Part shown: positions 14,091 to 17,687 of the stretch, in pieces
How the letters are laid out: every line of letters begins with the position of its first letter
How positions within the stretch are numbered: the stretch's first letter is position 1
Origin: CAZIOH01 sp964540815
GTDB lineage: Bacteria; Myxococcota_A; Polyangia; Fen-1088
Length of the DNA stretch: 17,687 bases
Assembly: GCA_964540815.1 (NCBI GenBank)
Contig: CAZIOH010000118.1
Span: 1 to 17,687, forward strand
Direction of reading: 5' to 3'
Notes under the pieces: model-generated
Told to the model about the DNA's origin: nothing
Databases searched by the model: none
Seen by the model: the letters and a program-made list of their open reading frames with translations, nothing else
Translations under genes and position numbers: made by a program

Positions 14091-15335
14091 TCAAAGCTCT
14101 TCCTGGGACGGCGAGACCAGCGCGCCGCCGCAGATCACGGCGTCCACCGGGTTGCCGCCGAGCTGGTAGGCGAGCTCGCGCGGGTCCTCGTGGCACAGGA
14201 GCACGAGATCGGCGCGCATGCCGCACGCGATGCGGCCCCGATCCGGCAGGTCGAGGAGCTTGGCGGGGCCGGACGTGATGGCGGACAGGGTCTCGGAGAG
14301 ATCGAGCCCGAGCTTCCGGCGTCCGAGCGCCGCCACGAACGGCATCGACGAGGTCGGTGAGGAGCCGGGGTTGCAGTTGCTGGCCAGCACCAGGGCGCCG
14401 CCCGCGTCGAGAAAGGGGCGGGGATCCGCGTAGCGCCCGTCGGTGTGAAAGCCGGTGGCCGGAAGCATCACGCCGTACACGCCCGCCTCGGCCAGCGCCC
14501 GCAGATCGTGCGGCGATGAGGCTTCGAGGTGGTCGACGCTGCGCGCACCGAGGGCGATGGCGAGCGGGAGGCCGCCGGTGCGATGAAACTGGTCGGCGTG
14601 GAGGCGAACCGGGTGGCCGAGCGTCCGCGCGCGCTCGAGCAGGCGCCGGCACGCGTCCACCGACCAGGCGCCGTGCTCGCAGAAGGCGTCCACGGTGATT
14701 CCAGGGAATTCATCGTGCACCGCGGGCAGGGTCTCGGTGATCACCCGATCGACCAGCCCCGGCTCGGCTGGATCGAGGGCGTGTCCGAGGAGCGCGGTGG
14801 GGACCACCGTCCCCGGGAAGGACCGCGCCGACGCCGCGATGGCGCGCAACATCTTGAGCTCGTCGGCGGTCGTCAGGCCGTAGCCGGACTTGACCTCGAC
14901 GGTGGTGGTGCCCTCGCGGAGCATGCGAGCGAGGCGGGCGGAGAGCGCCGCCGTCAGATCGTCCTCGGAGGCGGCCCGCACGGCGCGGACGGTCGCGAGG
15001 ATCCCGCCCCCGGCGGCGAGGAGCTCGAGGTAGCTCGCGCCGCGGCGCTGGAGCTCCCACTCGTCGAGGCGGTCGCCGGCCCACAGCGCGTGGGTGTGCG
15101 CGTCCACGAACCCCGGCAGGAGCACGCGGCCGCGGGCGTCGAGCACCCGCTCTCCGGGAAGCGCCGTGAGCAGATCGCCGATCGCCACGATCCGATCTCC
15201 CTGCACCCGCAGGTGGGTCCGCACGACGCCAGCCGCCGCCGCCGCCTCACCGCTCCCCTGCCCGCTCTCCCCGTGGCCCTGCCCCACGGGCGCGCCGAAC
15301 AGCAGGGCGCGCGCGGCGCGGATGAAGAGGCTCAC
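14091..15335 (-). CDS. hutI: Imidazolonepropionase (histidine degradation)
   Basis: A 414-residue cytoplasmic amidohydrolase that opens 4-imidazolone-5-propanoate to N-formimino-L-glutamate, the third step of histidine breakdown. Motifs: LLPGFVDAHTHALWAGDRLD with metal ligands H80 and H82, the substrate loop VEVKSGYGL (~147-155), AFCEHGAWS (E220), HADQFHRTGG (H246) and VDHLE (H269). The fourth metal ligand is normally Asp in a segment of the form A(T/S)D.NPG; here it reads ASNCNPGSSPTSSM, with Asn at 320. A Gly/Ala-rich insert at ~17-36 replaces the usual short turn in the N-terminal beta region. Length is normal for the family. The GTG at 15335 overlaps the hutG stop as GTGA, indicating coupled translation. 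It is the last gene of the hut set. Confidence 0.95.
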   Translation of the reverse strand: MSLFIRAARALLFGAPVGQGHGESGQGSGEAAAAAGVVRTHLRVQGDRIVAIGDLLTALPGERVLDARGRVLLPGFVDAHTHALWAGDRLDEWELQRRGASYLELLAAGGGILATVRAVRAASEDDLTAALSARLARMLREGTTTVEVKSGYGLTTADELKMLRAIAASARSFPGTVVPTALLGHALDPAEPGLVDRVITETLPAVHDEFPGITVDAFCEHGAWSVDACRRLLERARTLGHPVRLHADQFHRTGGLPLAIALGARSVDHLEASSPHDLRALAEAGVYGVMLPATGFHTDGRYADPRPFLDAGGALVLASNCNPGSSPTSSMPFVAALGRRKLGLDLSETLSAITSGPAKLLDLPDRGRIACGMRADLVLLCHEDPRELAYQLGGNPVDAVICGGALVSPSQEEL

Positions 15336-16372
15336 GGCGGCGCCGGCCCGGCCTCGGCGCGCGCCGCGAAGCCGGCGATGAACGACATCCACAGCAGCGC
15401 GGCGATGCGGGCCGTGCGGCCGCCCTGGTCGTGGCGCGGGCAGAGCTCCATGATGTCGAAGTGCACGACCCGCGCGTCGCGCCCCGCCGCCTCGGCCAGG
15501 CGGCAGGCGTGGCGGACGTCGAGGCCGCACGGATTGAGGGCGCTCACCCCGGGGGCGGCCGCGCCGTCGATCCCGTCGAGATCGATGCTCACGAAGCCGA
15601 GCCCGGGCGCGAGGGCCTCTTCGAGCACGCTCTCGACCGGCAAGCCTTGCTCGAGGATCGCGTCGACCGTGAGCAGGCGCGCGCCTTGCGCGCGCAGCCA
15701 GGCCACGTCGTTGGCGTCGTTCACGAATCGCCCGAGGCCCACCTCGGCGAAGGCGCGCGGATCGAGGTGTCCGCCCGCGATCAAGCGTCGGAACGCCATG
15801 CCCGAGCCCACGCGCTCGCGCACGTCGAGGTGGGCGTCGAGGTTGACCCCGCCGAGCGCGGGGCCCCGGCCAGGTCCGCGCCCCGGTCCCCGACCAAGTC
15901 CAAGTCCATGTCGATGTCCACGTGCTGCCGCGACGGCCGCCACCGCCGGGTAGGTGAGATCGTGTCCGCCACCGACCGCCACCGTGACCATCCCCCGCGC
16001 GTGCAGGGCACCGACGGCCGCCTCGACGCGGGCGTGGGTTTGCTCGAGCGCCGCCTGGTCGCCGCCGCCGGCCGGCTCCACGTCACCCGCGTCGTACACG
16101 TGCACCGCGAGCGGCCGATCGGCCCCGAGATCGAACGTCGTCCCGAAGCGGGCGAGGGCCGCGCGGAAGGCGGCCGGGCCCTCGGCCGCCCCCGGACGTC
16201 CGCCGTTGAGCCGCACGCCGGTGTCGTCGGGCAGCCCGAGCAGCGCCACCGCGCATCCCTCGGAGCTCTCCCCATCGATGGTCGCGGCGAAGGTCCCCGG
16301 GCGGATCGCCGGCCAGGCGCCCCGACGCACGAACGGGACCGCCACCATCCTCGCCTTGTCGTCGTCGAGCAT
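15332..16372 (-). CDS. hutG: Formimidoylglutamase (arginase/agmatinase superfamily)
   Basis: A 346-residue ureohydrolase-fold enzyme, most likely cleaving N-formimino-L-glutamate to glutamate and formamide, the final step of the four-enzyme histidine route. All six manganese ligands are in place: H137 (VGGGHDLTYP), D179, H181 and D183 (NLDAHLDVR), D264 and D266 (VSIDLDGID). The superfamily alone would allow arginase or agmatinase, but position between hutU and hutI decides for HutG. Residues ~160-173 are a Gly/Arg-rich insertion with GRGP repeats just before the DAHLD strand. The start is uncertain: ATG 16372 lies 5 bp after the hutU stop, whereas the ATG eight codons later (16348) has AAGG at a better distance. 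The 3' end overlaps hutI by 4 bp. Confidence 0.9.
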   Translation of the reverse strand: MLDDDKARMVAVPFVRRGAWPAIRPGTFAATIDGESSEGCAVALLGLPDDTGVRLNGGRPGAAEGPAAFRAALARFGTTFDLGADRPLAVHVYDAGDVEPAGGGDQAALEQTHARVEAAVGALHARGMVTVAVGGGHDLTYPAVAAVAAARGHRHGLGLGRGPGRGPGRGPALGGVNLDAHLDVRERVGSGMAFRRLIAGGHLDPRAFAEVGLGRFVNDANDVAWLRAQGARLLTVDAILEQGLPVESVLEEALAPGLGFVSIDLDGIDGAAAPGVSALNPCGLDVRHACRLAEAAGRDARVVHFDIMELCPRHDQGGRTARIAALLWMSFIAGFAARAEAGPAPP

Positions 16373-16377
16373 TTCCC

Positions 16378-17687
16378 TCAGCCGGGCTCCGCGCAGGGCA
16401 ACGGGATCTCGAGCTCGTGCTCGGCCGCCGAGGCCAGCGCCAGCGCATAGCCGGCATCGGCGTGGCGCAACACCCCGAGCGCCGGATCGTTGGTGAGCAC
16501 GCGCTCGAGCCGCCGGGCGGCCTCGGGCGTGCCGTCGGCCACGGTGACCTGCCCCGCGTGCTGCGAGTACCCGATGCCCACGCCCCCGCCGTGATGGAAG
16601 CTGACCCAGGCGGCGCCGCTGGCCGTGCTGAGGAGCGCGTTCAGGATCGGCCAGTCGCTGATGGCGTCCGACCCGTCGCGCATGCCCTCCGTCTCGCGAT
16701 TGGGGGACGCCACCGAGCCACAGTCGAGGTGGTCGCGCCCGATCACGATGGGCGCCGCGACCTTACCGTCCGCCACCAGCTGGTTGAACAGCAGGCCCGC
16801 GCGGCTGCGCTCGCCGAGCCCGAGCCAGCAGATCCGCGCCGGCAGCCCCTGGAAGGCGATGCGCTCCCGGGCGAGCCCGAGCCACCGATGCAGCGCCCGA
16901 TCCTCCGGGAAGAGCTCGAGCAAGGCCGCATCGATGGTGTGGATGTCCTGGGGATCCCCCGAGAGGGCAGCCCAGCGAAAGGGCCCGCGCCCGCGACAGA
17001 ACTCCGGGCGGATGTAGGCAGGCACGAACCCCGGAAAGGCGAAGGCCTCGGCGACGCCGGCGTCGCGCGCGCCCTGCCGCAGGTTGTTTCCGTAGTCGAA
17101 GGTGACGGCCCCGCGCCGCTGCAGCTCGACCATCGCGCGCACGTGCCGCGCCATGGTGGCGAGGCTGGCCGCCGCGTACGAATCCGGTGCCGAGGTGCGG
17201 AGCGCGGCGGCCGCCTCCAGGGTCAGATCGACGGGCACATAGCTCTGCAGGTCGTGGGCCGACGTCTGGTCGGTGAGGACGTCCGGGACCACGCCGCGCT
17301 CGAGCAGGCGCTCGAGCAAGGTGACCGCGTTGACCGGGACGCCGACGGCGATGGCCCGGCCGGCGGCGGCGTGGGCCCGCGCGCGATCGATGGCCGCATC
17401 CAGCCCATCGACGATCTCGTCGAGGTACCGCTCGGAGATCCGGCGCGCGAGCTTGGTCCGGTCGACGTCGGCGATGAGGCAAGCGCCACCGTTCATGGTC
17501 ACGGCCAGGGGCTGGGCGCCACCCATGCCGCCGCACCCGGCGGTGACCACCAGCCGTCCGCCGAGCTCGCCTCCGGCCCCCGCGGCAAAGTGCTGGCGCG
17601 CGCAGGCTCCGAAGGTCTCGTAGGTCCCCTGCACGATGCCCTGGGTGCCGATGTAGATCCACGAGCCCGCCGTCATCTGGCCGTACA
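16378..17687 (-). CDS. hutU: Urocanate hydratase, N-terminus cut by window end
   Basis: About 435 residues of urocanase, which adds water to urocanate to give imidazolonepropionate using tightly bound NAD+. The frame is open through the right edge (Y-G-Q before MTAGSWIYIGTQGIVQGTYE), so the ATG at 17676 is internal and roughly the first 120 residues are missing. Conserved blocks: TAGCGGMGGAQPLA (NAD-binding Gly-rich), SYVPVDLTLEAA, the active-site Cys in AYIRPEFCRGRGPFRW, LSGDPQDI, HLDCGSVASPNRETEGM and VSFHHGGGVGIGYSQHAG. It is the first hut gene seen, 5 bp before hutG. hutH (histidine ammonia-lyase) is not in the window and could be upstream. Confidence 0.97.
   Translation of the reverse strand, partial: YGQMTAGSWIYIGTQGIVQGTYETFGACARQHFAAGAGGELGGRLVVTAGCGGMGGAQPLAVTMNGGACLIADVDRTKLARRISERYLDEIVDGLDAAIDRARAHAAAGRAIAVGVPVNAVTLLERLLERGVVPDVLTDQTSAHDLQSYVPVDLTLEAAAALRTSAPDSYAAASLATMARHVRAMVELQRRGAVTFDYGNNLRQGARDAGVAEAFAFPGFVPAYIRPEFCRGRGPFRWAALSGDPQDIHTIDAALLELFPEDRALHRWLGLARERIAFQGLPARICWLGLGERSRAGLLFNQLVADGKVAAPIVIGRDHLDCGSVASPNRETEGMRDGSDAISDWPILNALLSTASGAAWVSFHHGGGVGIGYSQHAGQVTVADGTPEAARRLERVLTNDPALGVLRHADAGYALALASAAEHELEIPLPCAEPG

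Noticed and set aside
1..17687. Search for a defence island, biosynthetic cluster, prophage or transposon
   Set aside because: No nuclease-helicase set, synthase, integrase, transposase or terminal inverted repeats are visible; the genes are mostly metabolic, transport or hypothetical.

Overview
This is a GC-rich stretch of bacterial genome (roughly 70% GC by eye). It has 13 recognisable protein genes and one 100-N scaffold gap. I see no rRNA, tRNA, CRISPR array or transposase. A long Gly/Ser/Thr-rich lipoprotein, a WD40-type lipoprotein, a low-complexity insertion in almost every conserved protein, and several apparently leaderless genes point to an uncultured Myxococcota (delta-proteobacterial) lineage. 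That assignment is inference from style. The unmerged 100-N gap suggests a draft or metagenome-assembled genome.

Left part (1-6035). The window opens with the 3' end of a 4-alpha-glucanotransferase gene (malQ, + strand). Convergent to it on the - strand are a WD40-like lipoprotein with a seven-copy 21-bp repeat and, upstream of that, tex (transcription accessory protein with an S1 domain). Divergent from tex is a 517-residue protein whose N-terminal half carries the metal ligands of the HD phosphohydrolase superfamily.

Middle (6036-11579). Both sides of the 100-N gap carry the same 40 bp, so the gap is probably an unmerged contig overlap. Beyond it are a small conserved hypothetical gene (-), a Gly-rich lipoprotein with a carbohydrate-binding-module-like C-terminal domain (+), a DUF2127-type membrane protein (+), and a two-gene drug efflux pair (-): an EmrA/HlyD adaptor and an EmrB/DHA2 transporter whose start and stop codons overlap.

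Right part (11580-17687). A spacer with a G-quadruplex-type 7-bp repeat separates the pump from a + strand fusion of a VOC (glyoxalase-like) domain with an unrecognised alpha-helical domain. The remaining genes are all on the - strand: a 2-oxoglutarate/Fe(II) oxygenase resembling phage-type enzymes, a universal stress protein, and the histidine-utilisation genes hutI, hutG and hutU (the last cut by the window edge). HutU, HutI and HutG would convert urocanate to glutamate plus formamide. hutH is not in the window and may lie upstream. HutI has Asn where its usual metal-binding Asp is expected.

Five genes (tex, the HD-domain gene, the DUF2127 gene, emrA and the VOC fusion) have a -10-like hexamer only 7-9 nt before the start codon and no Shine-Dalgarno sequence, which suggests leaderless mRNAs. 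I found no clear new defence or mobile system. The best candidates for novelty are the VOC-helical fusion, the large HD-domain protein, the repeat-bearing WD40 lipoprotein and the HutI ligand change.
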